A stretch of 64,000 nt of DNA from Leucobacter luti (GCF_004217175.1 NZ_SHKI01000002.1:112901-176900), one strand, 5' to 3'; positions 39,624-48,882 are shown, numbered from the stretch's first letter. The notes: a model not told the origin generated them from the sequence alone. Program-made: numbers and translations.

Positions 39624-41222
39624 TCACGGGGCGTCAGCGAGGCGCAGCTGCAGCCAAAGGGCGAGGCGGCGGTCCGGGTCGTCGAGGTCGAGTCCGAGCC
39701 GGCTCGTGGCCTGCCGCACCCGGTAGCGCACGGTCTGCTCGTGCACGTTCAGGCGCTCGGCGACGCGGGGCGCACTACCGCGCTCCTCCAGCCAGGCGAG
39801 CAGCGTGACCCGGGTCTCCTCCTCGCCCTCGGCGAGCAGGCTCGCCGCCTCGGGAAGCTGGAGGTCGCTGCCGCGGAGCGCGTCGGCGCACTCCCGGAGG
39901 ATGAGCTGCGGCTGCACCGCGTCGGGCGTCGCGACCGCGATCCGCATCTCGCGCGCGCACTCGGCGACGCGCACCGCGCGCTCGTAGTCCTCCGAGAGCG
40001 ACGGGCTGGGCCGGCGCGGCGCGCTCAGCCCACAGTTGCACGCGCTGCCGGTGAGGCGCACGAGCTCGGGGAGGAGCCGCTCCAGCGAGCGCGCCACTGG
40101 CTCGGTCGCAGCGCTGGGGACGAGCGCGACGACCTTTCCCTCCATGACGCTGCACACGCTGCCCGGGAAGTAGACGGACAGGTGTCGTGAGGCGGCGGTG
40201 CGGATCTCGCTGAGGTCGCCCTCGAGCACCGCGCCGCTGTCGATCGCCAGCACCAGGTAGTTCTTGTCGGGGCGCATGCCCAGCACGGTGGCGTCGTTCT
40301 CGTGCGGGGTGCCAGAGAACAGGCGCCGCAGCGCGGTCTCCTTCGAGCGCTCGTCGCCGTGGTCGAAGCGCCACGCGTCCACGATGTAGCCGGATGCGAG
40401 CTCCGCCGCGCTCTGCAGCACCTCCCGCTTCTCGGGGGAAAGTGGGGTGTCGAGGTCGTCGCCGTTCGGGTCGATCACCCAGATGGATCCGAGCGGGATG
40501 CTGCCGGCGCGCAGGGGGAGGGCGGCGCGCGGCGCGAACTGGTTCTCGGTGGGGAAGCGCGAGATCCCGTCGGCGGCGAACACCTGCCGGTAGCGCACCT
40601 CGTTGAGCGGCCCGTCGGGGGTGCGGCGGGTGAGGATCCCGTTTGCGCGCAGGCTGTCGATCGCCTGCCCGGGCAGCGCCGAGTACGCGAGGATGTTGCG
40701 GCGGTGATCCTCGATCGCGACGGATCCGCCGAACGCCTGCGCCACCGAGTTCGCGAGCGAGAACAGTCGGTCGCCGGAGTTGGTGCCGAGCTGCAACCCG
40801 GCGCCGTGCTCGCCGAGGAGCCGGCTCACGAGCGCGTCGAACTCGCGCCACCCCACCGCGGAGGTAAGCCCGAGGAGCTGCAGATCGTGCTGCGCGCACG
40901 CGGCGACGAGGCCTGCGCCCTCGGGGCCCTGCGCCGCCCGCGCCACGATCCCGCTTGCCTGCGCCGTCCGCAGCTGTGCGCACAGCGCGTCGAGCCGGTC
41001 GGGTCCCAGCTCGGCGTGCGCGGTGAGCATCACGAGTTGCCCCGCGAGCTGCTGTTCGCCGATGTCGGTGTCGTAGTAGGTCACCCCGAGCAGCGACGTC
41101 GGCCGCGGCGCGGCGTGGAGCACGGTGAGCACTCCCCGCCCCATCTGCTCGATGAGGTTCTGGATCGGGAGCCCGTTTGAGATGGGGAGCAACGCACCCG
41201 TGCGCGGAATCGATGATGACAC
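39624..41222 (-). CDS. PucR/CdaR-family transcriptional regulator
   Basis: A 532-aa regulator with an N-terminal PucR-type ligand module, a GAF-like middle, and a C-terminal PucR helix-turn-helix (LLAWLEERGSAPRVAERLNVHEQTVRYRVRQATSRLGLDLDD). The start is GTG at 41222, 6 nt from -10 TAATCT (41234-41229), hence leaderless; a GTG at 41225 is also in frame. It is divergent from the decarboxylase-ABC transporter operon across 83 bp and is its likely regulator. The ligand is probably an amino acid or related amine. Confidence 0.87.
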   Translation of the reverse strand: MSSSIPRTGALLPISNGLPIQNLIEQMGRGVLTVLHAAPRPTSLLGVTYYDTDIGEQQLAGQLVMLTAHAELGPDRLDALCAQLRTAQASGIVARAAQGPEGAGLVAACAQHDLQLLGLTSAVGWREFDALVSRLLGEHGAGLQLGTNSGDRLFSLANSVAQAFGGSVAIEDHRRNILAYSALPGQAIDSLRANGILTRRTPDGPLNEVRYRQVFAADGISRFPTENQFAPRAALPLRAGSIPLGSIWVIDPNGDDLDTPLSPEKREVLQSAAELASGYIVDAWRFDHGDERSKETALRRLFSGTPHENDATVLGMRPDKNYLVLAIDSGAVLEGDLSEIRTAASRHLSVYFPGSVCSVMEGKVVALVPSAATEPVARSLERLLPELVRLTGSACNCGLSAPRRPSPSLSEDYERAVRVAECAREMRIAVATPDAVQPQLILRECADALRGSDLQLPEAASLLAEGEEETRVTLLAWLEERGSAPRVAERLNVHEQTVRYRVRQATSRLGLDLDDPDRRLALWLQLRLADAP

Positions 41223-41228
41223 CACTAA

Positions 41229-41234
41229 AGATTA
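41229..41234 (-). promoter_or_regulatory. -10 box of leaderless pucR
   Basis: Minus-strand TAATCT is followed by 6 nt and then GTG at 41222, with no Shine-Dalgarno site. Confidence 0.5.
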
Positions 41235-41305
41235 GCGAGTTCGACAAGTGATCGGGGTCGTTCGCTTTCTACAGTCGGTAGGGACAACAACGAAGGAGTT
41301 ACGAC

Positions 41306-42604
41306 GTGGCAGCAAGCGGGTTCTACGATCCCCGGTTTGAGCGGATCTTCCCACCGAACGCGGCGGTGCGCGCTGACGGCGTCCTCGAGGTCGGCGGCTG
41401 CTCGCTCCCGGCCCTCACGGAGGAATTCGGCACCCCGCTGTACGTCGTCGACGAGCAGGGTCTGCGCGATCGGATGCGCGCCTACCGCGAGGGCCTCGCC
41501 GCGCGCTGGCCCAACAGCCAGGTCGCGTTCGCCTCAAAGTCGTTCCCCGTGCTCGCCGCCTACGCGATCGCCGCCTCCGAGGGACTCGCGATCGACGTCG
41601 CCGGCGCAGGCGAACTGCTGCTCGCGCTCGAGTCGGGCGCACCGCCCGAGCTCATCCACCTGCACGGCAACGCGAAGAGCCACGAGGAGCTCGTGCTCGC
41701 GGTCGACGCGGGGATCGGAGCGATCGTGCTCGACGGCGAGGCCGACGTTGAGCGCCTCGACGCGCTGCTCACCCGCCCGCAGGACGTGCTGATCCGGATC
41801 ATCCCGGGCGTGGACCCGCGCGTTCCGAAGGCGATCTCCACCGGCGGGGCCACGTCAAAGTTTGGGCTGCCGATCCCGCAGGCGAAGGCGCTGATCGCGC
41901 GGCTGGCCGAGCACCCGTTCATCAATGTGGTGGGGCTCCACCTCCACATCGGCTCGCAGGTGCTCGAGGTTGAGCCGTTCGAGCGGGCGGTCGAGGCGGT
42001 GCGCGAGCTCGGCGAGTTCCCCGTCTACAACATCGGCGGCGGACTCGGCGTCAACTACAACGTGCGGCACAACGCGCCCACCCTCGACGAGTACCTCGAC
42101 GGCATCACCGCGGCCGCGAAGCGCGTGCTCCCCGCGGGCAGCCGCCTCATCATCGAGCCGGGCCGCTCGCTGGTCGCCCGAGCGGGCATGACCGCGTACC
42201 GCGTCAACAACGTGAAGCGCACGGGCGCCACGTTCGTCGCCGTCGACGGCGGCCTCGCCGACCAGCTCAACGTGGCGCTCATGAACATGGAGTTCACGCC
42301 CATCGTGGCGGACCGCGCGAGCGCGCAGCCAGACACCGTGGCCCAGCTCGTGGGGCGCCAGTGCGAGTCAGGCGACCTGCTCGTTGACCGGGCGGAGCTC
42401 GCCGCGCCCGCCACGGGCGATACCATCGTCCTCGCCGCCACCGGAGCCTACGGCTACACGCTCTCGAACAACTACAACGGAGCGCTCAAGCCCGCGGTGG
42501 TGTTCTGCCGCAACGGCGAGAGTCGCCTCGCCGTGCGCCGCCAGACCTACGCCGAGTTCCTCGGGCACCACGTCGGCCCGAGCGAGGAATCGTGGTCGTC
42601 GTGA
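41306..42604 (+). CDS. PLP-dependent decarboxylase, diaminopimelate-decarboxylase-like
   Basis: A 432-aa fold-III PLP enzyme. The Schiff-base Lys78 is in FASKSF. The PLP-phosphate regions are HLHIGSQ (212-218), IGGGLGVNY (243-251) and EPGR (284-287). The across-interface catalytic CESGD (Cys353) and GAYGYTLSNNYNG are retained. These favour DAP decarboxylase chemistry, D-stereocentre included. Unusually it heads an operon with a polar amino-acid importer under a PucR regulator, so it may process an imported diamino acid rather than serve lysine synthesis. AAGGAG precedes the GTG. Confidence 0.82.
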   Translation: MAASGFYDPRFERIFPPNAAVRADGVLEVGGCSLPALTEEFGTPLYVVDEQGLRDRMRAYREGLAARWPNSQVAFASKSFPVLAAYAIAASEGLAIDVAGAGELLLALESGAPPELIHLHGNAKSHEELVLAVDAGIGAIVLDGEADVERLDALLTRPQDVLIRIIPGVDPRVPKAISTGGATSKFGLPIPQAKALIARLAEHPFINVVGLHLHIGSQVLEVEPFERAVEAVRELGEFPVYNIGGGLGVNYNVRHNAPTLDEYLDGITAAAKRVLPAGSRLIIEPGRSLVARAGMTAYRVNNVKRTGATFVAVDGGLADQLNVALMNMEFTPIVADRASAQPDTVAQLVGRQCESGDLLVDRAELAAPATGDTIVLAATGAYGYTLSNNYNGALKPAVVFCRNGESRLAVRRQTYAEFLGHHVGPSEESWSS

Positions 42605-42672
42605 TCCGACGCCGCTGACCCATCAGTTCACCCACACCACCACTCACTATTCCCCAAGGAAGAGGAACCACC

Positions 42673-43608
42673 ATGAAGAAGCTCGTGCAGATCTCGACCG
42701 CGGCGGCGCTCGCCGCAATGCTCGGCCTCACCGCCTGCTCCAGCGGCGGCGGCGAGACCGAAGCGAAGACCGATGACGCGCCCGCCGCGGCGGTCACCTC
42801 CGGCGTCGACGAGGCCGCGGCCGCCGCGCTCCCCGAGGCGATCCGCGACTCCGGCGTGATCCGCGCCGCCGCCGGCATCCCGTACCCGCCGTTCATCCTC
42901 CTCGAGGGCGAGAAGCAGACCGGGCTCGATCCCGATCTGGCGCAGGCCCTGGGGGAGAAGCTCGGCGTCGACATCGAGATCTCCCACCAGGCGTTCGAGA
43001 CCGTGATCCCGTCGCTGCAGGCGAAGAAATTCGACATCATCATGTCGGGCATGAACGACACCGTGGAGCGCGAGGAGACCCTCAACTTCATCGAGGAGAT
43101 CTACGCGGGCTTCACGATCGTGGTCAAGGCCGGCAACCCCGAGGGCATCACCGGCCTGGACGATCTCTGCGGCCACCCCGTCGCCGTGCAGAAGGCGAGC
43201 GCGCAGCTCGGCCTGCTCGAGGATCTCGCCAAGACCTGCGAGGCGGACGGCAAGGGTGAGCTGACGATCCAGCAGCTCCCCACCGCGCAGGATCCCCAGA
43301 CCGCGCTGAAGGCCGGCCGCGTGGTCGCGTATCCAGTTGACGCCCCGGTCGCCGCGTACACGGTCGCCACGGCGGGCGACGGCAAGGACTTCGAGGTCGT
43401 GAACGATCCCGAGTTCCCCGCCGGCATCAACCCCGTCTACACGGGGATCGGCACGCTCAAGGAGAACACTGAGCTCACCGAGGCGCTGCGCCTCGCGCTG
43501 CAGGCACTCATCGAAGAGGGCGTCTACCAGGACATCCTCGATACCCATAACCTCGGCAACTACGCCACCGACGAGGCAATCGTCAACGGCGCGTCGACGG
43601 AAGGCTAA
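42673..43608 (+). CDS. Amino-acid ABC transporter substrate-binding lipoprotein
   Basis: A 311-aa family-3 solute-binding protein. It has lipobox LTAC in MLGLTACSSGGGE, a low-complexity linker, then the bilobed domain (SGVIRAAAGIPYPPFILLEGEKQTGLDPDLAQALGEKLG and FDIIMSGMNDTVEREE). It should bind a polar amino acid outside the cell. It follows the decarboxylase gene by 68 nt with AAGGAAGAGG upstream. The ligand is probably what the decarboxylase acts on, an inference from gene order. Confidence 0.9.
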   Translation: MKKLVQISTAAALAAMLGLTACSSGGGETEAKTDDAPAAAVTSGVDEAAAAALPEAIRDSGVIRAAAGIPYPPFILLEGEKQTGLDPDLAQALGEKLGVDIEISHQAFETVIPSLQAKKFDIIMSGMNDTVEREETLNFIEEIYAGFTIVVKAGNPEGITGLDDLCGHPVAVQKASAQLGLLEDLAKTCEADGKGELTIQQLPTAQDPQTALKAGRVVAYPVDAPVAAYTVATAGDGKDFEVVNDPEFPAGINPVYTGIGTLKENTELTEALRLALQALIEEGVYQDILDTHNLGNYATDEAIVNGASTEG

Positions 43609-43617
43609 GCCACACTC

Positions 43618-44583
43618 ATGACTCACTCAACTGTGACGGCGCCGGAGCAGGATCGGAGCTTCGACATCGAGGCTCTTCCGCTCCGGCGGCCGGGGCGGTG
43701 GATCTGGGCGATCGCCCTGCTCCTCTTCGCCGCCTGGTTCGTGCAGGCGCTCTGGACGAACAAGAACATCGACTACGCGGTCGTGGGCGAGTACCTGTTC
43801 AACCCCGAGATCGTGTCGGGTGTGGGCACCACGCTGTTGATCACCGCGATCGCGATGATCATCTCCACGGTGCTCGCGGTGATCCTCGCGGCGATGCGCC
43901 TCTCCGGAAACCCCGTCGCAGTGGTGTTCGCGTCGTTCTACGTCTGGCTGTTCCGCGGCACGCCGCTGCTCGTGCAGATCGTGATCTGGGGCTACTTCGG
44001 CCTCATCTTCGAGAAGATCACGCTCGGGATCCCGTTCACCGACGTGGTGTTCTGGGAGGTCGACACGAACGTGCTGCTCACGGCGTTCGTGGCCGGCATC
44101 ATCGCGCTGACGCTCAACGAGGCCGCATACTCCGCCGAGATCGTCCGCTCGGGCATGCTCTCGGTCGACTCCGGTCAGAAGGAGGCGGCCGCGTCGCTCG
44201 GCATGAGCCCGCTCGCCACGTTCGTGCGGATCCTGCTGCCGCAGGCGATGCGCGTCATCATCCCGCCGCTCGGCAACGAGCTGATCTCGATGATCAAGAA
44301 CACCTCGCTGCTCTCGCTCATCGCTGTGATGGAGGTGTACACGCGCGCCACGCAGATCTCCGCGCAGAACCTCAAGCAGGTCGAACTGCTGATCGTGGTG
44401 AGCATCTGGTACCTCGTGATCGTGTCGCTGCTCTCAATCCCGCAGTACTACCTTGAGCGGTACTTCGGCCGCGGCGTCGAGCGCAACGCGCCCGTCTCCC
44501 CGCTGCAGAAGGCGCGCGAGATGACCGGGACGATCGCCGTCCAGTTCCAGGGCAAGAACAAGAAGGGATCGCGCAATGACTGA
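43618..44583 (+). CDS. Polar amino-acid ABC transporter permease
   Basis: A 321-aa HisM/GlnP-type permease. It has about five TM segments and the EAA loop ([30 protein letters not shown]), followed by [33 protein letters not shown]. The N-terminus is longer than the minimal family, with a first TM segment near residues 29-46. Its stop overlaps the ATPase start by 8 nt. Confidence 0.92.
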   Translation: MTHSTVTAPEQDRSFDIEALPLRRPGRWIWAIALLLFAAWFVQALWTNKNIDYAVVGEYLFNPEIVSGVGTTLLITAIAMIISTVLAVILAAMRLSGNPVAVVFASFYVWLFRGTPLLVQIVIWGYFGLIFEKITLGIPFTDVVFWEVDTNVLLTAFVAGIIALTLNEAAYSAEIVRSGMLSVDSGQKEAAASLGMSPLATFVRILLPQAMRVIIPPLGNELISMIKNTSLLSLIAVMEVYTRATQISAQNLKQVELLIVVSIWYLVIVSLLSIPQYYLERYFGRGVERNAPVSPLQKAREMTGTIAVQFQGKNKKGSRND

Positions 44584-45352
44584 GCTCAGCGATACCGCGC
44601 TCGTGCAGCTCCGCGGGGTGCGCAAGCACTTCGGCAGCCTTGAGGTGCTCAAGGGAATCTCGATGGACGTGCACGCCGGCCAGGTGTCGGTGCTGCTCGG
44701 CCCGTCCGGATCCGGCAAGTCGACCCTGCTGCGCTGCATCAACCACCTTGAGACGATCGACGGTGGCCGGATCACGGTCGACGGTGAGGTCGTCGGCTAC
44801 CGGGACCACGGCGATCGGCTGCGCGAGATGCACCCGCGCGAGGTCGCGAAGCAGCGCCGCTCGATCGGCATGGTGTTCCAGCGCTTCAACCTGTTCCCGC
44901 ACAAGACCGCGATCGAGAACATCATCGAGGCGCCCATGGTCGTGTCGCGGCGCAGTAAGGCCGACGCGATCGCCGAGGCGCACACCCTGCTGCGTCGGGT
45001 GGGGCTCGACGCCTGGGCCGATCACTACCCGTCGCAGCTCTCGGGCGGCCAGCAGCAGCGCATCGCGATTGCCCGCGCGCTCGCGATGAAGCCGAAGCTC
45101 ATGCTGTTCGACGAGCCGACCTCGGCGCTCGACCCGGAGCTCGTGGGTGAGGTGCTCGACGTGATGAAGGAGCTCGCCAACGAGGGGATGACGATGATCG
45201 TGGTGACCCACGAGATCGGCTTCGCCCGCGAGGTGGCGGATCAGGTCGTGTTCATGGACGGCGGGGTCGTGGTCGAGAGCGGGCCGCCCGCCGAGCTCAT
45301 CGACAACCCGCAGCACGAGCGCACGCAAGGCTTCCTCCACAGCGTGCTCTGA
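44576..45352 (+). CDS. Polar amino-acid ABC transporter ATP-binding protein
   Basis: A 258-aa GlnQ/HisP-type ATPase. Walker [10 protein letters not shown], signature [15 protein letters not shown], Walker [15 protein letters not shown] and the H-loop [13 protein letters not shown] are all intact. It completes a full importer with the two upstream genes. Copy E of the 59-bp element, about 140 nt downstream, probably terminates the operon. Confidence 0.93.
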   Translation: MTELSDTALVQLRGVRKHFGSLEVLKGISMDVHAGQVSVLLGPSGSGKSTLLRCINHLETIDGGRITVDGEVVGYRDHGDRLREMHPREVAKQRRSIGMVFQRFNLFPHKTAIENIIEAPMVVSRRSKADAIAEAHTLLRRVGLDAWADHYPSQLSGGQQQRIAIARALAMKPKLMLFDEPTSALDPELVGEVLDVMKELANEGMTMIVVTHEIGFAREVADQVVFMDGGVVVESGPPAELIDNPQHERTQGFLHSVL

Positions 45353-45379
45353 GGCGCCCGCGCGTGGCCCGCGCGTGCC

Positions 45380-45490
45380 CCGCGCCGCGCGGGGCGTGCC
45401 CCGAGCCGCGTGGCCCGCGCCCCGCGCCGCGCGGGGCGTGCCCCGAGCCGCGTGGCCCGCGCCCCGCGCCGCGCAGGGCGTGCCCCGCGC
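45380..45490. repeat. 42-bp tandem repeat, about 2.5 copies
   Basis: The unit containing GCGCCGCGCGGGGCG recurs with a 42-bp period at about 45382, 45424 and 45466; the third copy is partial with one change. The unit is rich in self-complementary CGCG. Confidence 0.85.
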
Positions 45491-45548
45491 CGAGTGTGCA
45501 CAAAAGTCCCCTTCCGCCTCGCGGAAGGGGACTTTTGCCTACGCTCGA
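45490..45548. repeat. 59-bp palindromic element, copy E (strong bidirectional terminator)
   Basis: Left arm CCGAGTG; the right arm is diverged (CGCTCGA). The inner stem is perfect over 17 bp (45501-45517 / 45521-45537, loop CTC), with A4 before and T4 after the G/C core, so it can terminate in both directions. Confidence 0.9.
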
Positions 45549-45735
45549 AGGAGAGAGTCAGCGCGCAGCGCGCAGGGAGCCTCGGCGCAGCGCGCAGGGG
45601 AGACCCGGGCGCAGCGCGCGGGGAGACCCGGGCGCAGCGCGCGGGAGCGAGCCAGCGCGCAGCACGGGGGAGGCCCGGCGCGCAGCGCACCGTGGCGGAG
45701 CACGCCCCGATCAGGGGAGAAGGAAGGGGGGCGGC

Positions 45736-46755
45736 GTGGGGGCACACCGATCCTCGTGGGCTGCGCGCGCCGCCTGGCTTGAGCGCCACCAGCTCGGCCT
45801 CTCGCTCGCCGGGATCGCGCTGGGTGCAGTGACCGGGCTCGGCGCCCCGCAGCTCGCTCCCGTCCTCACCGCGAGCATCACGCCCGTGCTGGCGCTGCTG
45901 CTGTTCGCCACGTTCTTGGGGGTGCCGCTCGCCCGGCTGGGGCGCGCGATCCGCGACACCCGGTTCATGGCCGCCGTGCTCGGCGTCAACTTCGTGGCGG
46001 CCCCGCTCGTCGCGTTCGCGCTCTCTCGGTTCGTCGCCGAGGATGCGGCGCTGCTGCTCGGGGTGCTGCTGGTGCTGCTCACGCCCTGCGTTGACTACGT
46101 GATCGCCTTCACCGGCCTGGCTGGCGGCTCGCGCGACCGTCTGCTCGCCGCCACCCCGCTCCTCATGCTGTTGCAGCTCGCGCTCCTGCCCGGCTTCCTG
46201 TGGCTGTTCGCCGGGCCCGAGGCCACCGGGCGGATCGAGGTGTGGCCGTTCGCCGAGGCGTTCATCTGGCTGATCCTGGTCCCGCTGTGCGCCGCGGCGC
46301 TCGTGCAGTGGTGGAGCCGGGCGTCGCCGATCGGGCAGGGTGTTGAGCGAGCGACGGCCGGCGCGATGGTGCCGCTCATGGTGGTCACGCTGGCGGTGGT
46401 GGTCGGCTCGCAGATCGACGCCGTCGGTGGTCACCTGGCGCGCCTGCTCCCGCTGGTCCCGCTCTACATCGCGTTCGCTGCCGTGATGGTGGGTGTCGGG
46501 GTGCTCGCGGCTCGCGCGGCGCGGCTTGATGTGCCCGGGGCGCGGGCCATCGTGTTCTCTGGCGTGACCCGCAACTCGCTGGTGGTGCTGCCGCTCGCGC
46601 TGGCGCTGCCGCCGGCGTTCGCGCTCGCGCCGCTCGCGGTGGTCACGCAGACGCTCGTCGAGCTGGTGACGCTCGTGGCGCTGGTGCGACTGGTACCCCG
46701 GGTGCTCCCCGCGCGCGGGCCCGGCACGGGGACACCGCACCCGGCGCTCGACTAG
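45736..46755 (+). CDS. ACR3/BASS-family transporter (arsenic-resistance-like)
   Basis: A 339-aa membrane protein with about ten TM segments, in the bile-acid:Na+ symporter / ACR3 superfamily. LLVLLTPCVDYVIAFTGLAGG, with a Cys in the middle of the membrane, resembles the arsenite-exporter signature. The actinobacterial group usually named arsenic resistance protein shares it. No arsR or arsC is nearby, so the substrate is uncertain. GTG at 45736 follows a G/A-rich ribosome site. The 3' end overlaps the convergent regulator by 4 nt. Confidence 0.78.
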   Translation: MGAHRSSWAARAAWLERHQLGLSLAGIALGAVTGLGAPQLAPVLTASITPVLALLLFATFLGVPLARLGRAIRDTRFMAAVLGVNFVAAPLVAFALSRFVAEDAALLLGVLLVLLTPCVDYVIAFTGLAGGSRDRLLAATPLLMLLQLALLPGFLWLFAGPEATGRIEVWPFAEAFIWLILVPLCAAALVQWWSRASPIGQGVERATAGAMVPLMVVTLAVVVGSQIDAVGGHLARLLPLVPLYIAFAAVMVGVGVLAARAARLDVPGARAIVFSGVTRNSLVVLPLALALPPAFALAPLAVVTQTLVELVTLVALVRLVPRVLPARGPGTGTPHPALD

Positions 46756-47552
46756 GCCGGGCCGGGATCAGGATCAGGATCAGAGCCAGGATGAGGCTCC
46801 GGACCAGGCTCCGGACCAGGCTCTGGGGCCCAAGCCGGATCCGAACTCGGCGGCGGGGACGCCGCGGGCTCTGGCGGCCCGGGGCTCACGCGGATCGCCG
46901 CGGCCGCTGCGAGGCTGAGCTCGATCCGGCGCGCTCCGAAGCTCAGCTCGATCATCTCGGCGGGCAGGTTGACCGCCCGCACCTCGACCGTGGCGCCCAC
47001 GGTCACCCCGCGCTCGGTGAGTAACCGCAGCACCTCGGGGGAGCGGTCGGAGACCCGCGTGACGGTGCACGACGCCCCCACCGGGAGCTCGGTGATCGCG
47101 CGGCTCAGGTCGGGCGGCATCGTGCCGTCGGCTGCCGGGATCGGGTCTCCGTGCGGGTCGACCGTTGGCGCGCCAATCGCGTCGTTCATGCGGTCGAGTA
47201 CCAGATCCGACACCGCGTGCTCGAGCCGATCCGCCTCGTCGTGCACCAGGTCCCAGCTCAGTCCGAGCTGCTGTGCGAGAAACGTCTCGATGATTCGGTG
47301 CCGCCGCACGGTCGCCACCGCGATCCGGTGCCCCTCATCGGTGAGCACGATGCTGCCGTAGGGCTCGTACTCGATGAACCCGTCGCGGGCGAGTTTCTTG
47401 AGGTTCGCGGACACGGTGGAGGGGGTCACGCGGAGTCTGGCGGCGAGCTCGGTGGTGGACGGCTCGCCGCCCGGCCACTCGTACGCCTTCCAAATGAGCA
47501 TCAGGTGGTCCTCGACCATTCGGGTCACGGCGGGGCTGCGCATCTGCCCCAT
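46752..47552 (-). CDS. DtxR/MntR-family metal-dependent regulator
   Basis: A 266-aa metalloregulator. It has an N-terminal winged helix (TTELAARLRVTPSTVSANLKKLARDGFI), a dimerisation domain with metal-site segment HDEADRLEHAVSD, a C-terminal FeoA/SH3-like domain (VTVGATVEVRAVNLPAEMIEL), then a Pro/Asp/Glu-rich tail (about the last 40 residues). At the DtxR Cys102 position there is Asp (HDEAD), which in this family suggests manganese sensing rather than iron. The ATG lies 1 nt after the upstream exchanger gene, so they form an operon. Confidence 0.85.
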   Translation of the reverse strand: MGQMRSPAVTRMVEDHLMLIWKAYEWPGGEPSTTELAARLRVTPSTVSANLKKLARDGFIEYEPYGSIVLTDEGHRIAVATVRRHRIIETFLAQQLGLSWDLVHDEADRLEHAVSDLVLDRMNDAIGAPTVDPHGDPIPAADGTMPPDLSRAITELPVGASCTVTRVSDRSPEVLRLLTERGVTVGATVEVRAVNLPAEMIELSFGARRIELSLAAAAAIRVSPGPPEPAASPPPSSDPAWAPEPGPEPGPEPHPGSDPDPDPGPA

Positions 47553-47553
47553 G

Positions 47554-48882
47554 CTAGCCGCGCGAGCCGCGGGCCGGCTCAGGTACCGGCGTCCCGACCG
47601 CCTGCGTGCGCCTGAACGGGGCGCTCAGCGTCGCGCGGAGCTCGCGGCGGTGGGCCACGATGAACGCGATTGCGAGCGCCGCCTGGATCGCGCTCAGCAC
47701 GTAGCGCCCGGAGGTGTCGGTCACCACGAACTGCACCGCGAACAGGGCCGCCAGCCCGATCGCGGAGGACCAGCTGAAGCGCAGGGCCAGGATCATAGCG
47801 ACGCCGAGCAGCGTCTGCGTGGCGGTGAGCGTGAACTCCTCGATCTGCCGGGCGTCGAGCGCGAGCGCGGTGGGGCCGCCGCCGATCGAGTGCGCCACGG
47901 GGAGCGAGCCGACGAGCAGGCTCCACTGATTCACCTTCGACGCGATGAGCGTGCCGATGGCGGCGGGGCCCATGCCGCGCAGCGCGAACATCACGGCAAT
48001 GATGAACTCGGGGGACTCGGACGCGAGCGGCGCGAGCCACTGCACAAGGAAGTAGCTGTCGATCCCGAGGCTCGCCCCGGACGCCACGAGCGCCTCCGCG
48101 AACGGCTCCGCCGACATCAGGATGATGGTGGCCGACACGACGAACAGGGCCACAATGGTGGCGCGGCGGGGGCGCCGATCCATCCCCGCGATGAGCGCGG
48201 CCGGACCCACGAAATCTGGCTCCTCGTCGCCGTGGGTGAGCCCGGCGCGCCAGAGGTAGAGCCCGAACACGAGGATCAGGATCGCGCCGAACCAGAGGGG
48301 AATGCTCCCGATGAGCGGGATCGCGAATGCGAGCAGTGCGAGGATCGCGAGGAACCCGATGTCGAGCCGGTGCTCCTTGGGGAGGCGCAGCGCGCGGGGT
48401 GCGCGCGGGGTGCCCGAGCCCGTGGCCCCGGCAGACGGTTTCGTGGGGCCCGTGGCGCCTGTTGCTGCCGCTGCGCTTGCGCTGGCACCGCGGCGAAGTG
48501 CGCGGCGCGCGACCACGAGCGAAACGAGCACCACGAGCGGCCAGCCGAAGCCGAGCAGCAGCCGGTTTGAGCCCGTCATGTTGGCGGCCGCGTAGTGCAG
48601 GTACTCCGGATCCGAGCCCGACCTGAACGCGTAGTACAGGTCCACGGCGTACTCGGGCAGGATTGCGATGAGCGCCAGCAACGCGATCGCGAGCGCCCCC
48701 GAGATATCTTTCTGCGCGGCCTCTGCGGCCCAGGCGAGCAGGAACGCGGCGGCGACCACGGCCGCGCCGTAGACGAGCATCTCGGCGACCGGGTGCAGCT
48801 CGACGCCGGTGATCCTGAGCACGATGCCGGGGGCGGCCACGAGCAGGCTCGTGGACACGCGTCGGAGTAGTGCGGCTTGCAT
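47554..48882 (-). CDS. Na+/Ca2+-exchanger-family cation antiporter
   Basis: A 442-aa cation/H+ or Na+ exchanger. It has about eleven TM segments and two inverted alpha repeats: ALLALIAILPEYAVDLYYAF (about residues 67-86) and LASESPEFIIAVMFAL (about 287-302). The acidic Glu residues (LPEY, SPEF) are the cation-binding positions. A low-complexity Ala/Thr/Pro loop at about 137-165 separates the halves. GAGGAG precedes the ATG. Co-transcription with a Mn-type DtxR gene suggests it exports Mn2+ or Ca2+; this is inferred. Confidence 0.85.
   Translation of the reverse strand: MQAALLRRVSTSLLVAAPGIVLRITGVELHPVAEMLVYGAAVVAAAFLLAWAAEAAQKDISGALAIALLALIAILPEYAVDLYYAFRSGSDPEYLHYAAANMTGSNRLLLGFGWPLVVLVSLVVARRALRRGASASAAAATGATGPTKPSAGATGSGTPRAPRALRLPKEHRLDIGFLAILALLAFAIPLIGSIPLWFGAILILVFGLYLWRAGLTHGDEEPDFVGPAALIAGMDRRPRRATIVALFVVSATIILMSAEPFAEALVASGASLGIDSYFLVQWLAPLASESPEFIIAVMFALRGMGPAAIGTLIASKVNQWSLLVGSLPVAHSIGGGPTALALDARQIEEFTLTATQTLLGVAMILALRFSWSSAIGLAALFAVQFVVTDTSGRYVLSAIQAALAIAFIVAHRRELRATLSAPFRRTQAVGTPVPEPARGSRG

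Larger units (their letters stand above)
45353..45735. other. Intergenic repeat region between importer and transporter genes
   Basis: 383 bp with a 42-bp tandem repeat (45380-45490), the 59-bp element copy E (45490-45548), then a run of GCGCAGCGCGC / GGGGAGACCCGGG-type repeats (about 45560-45690). A long plus-strand frame through it encodes Ala/Arg/Pro repeats and is not a gene. Confidence 0.8.

Noticed and set aside
45364..45735. N-terminal extension of the ACR3-like transporter through the repeats
   Set aside because: It encodes degenerate Pro/Arg/Ala repeats over the 42-bp tandem repeat and a terminator; GTG at 45736 with a ribosome site is better.
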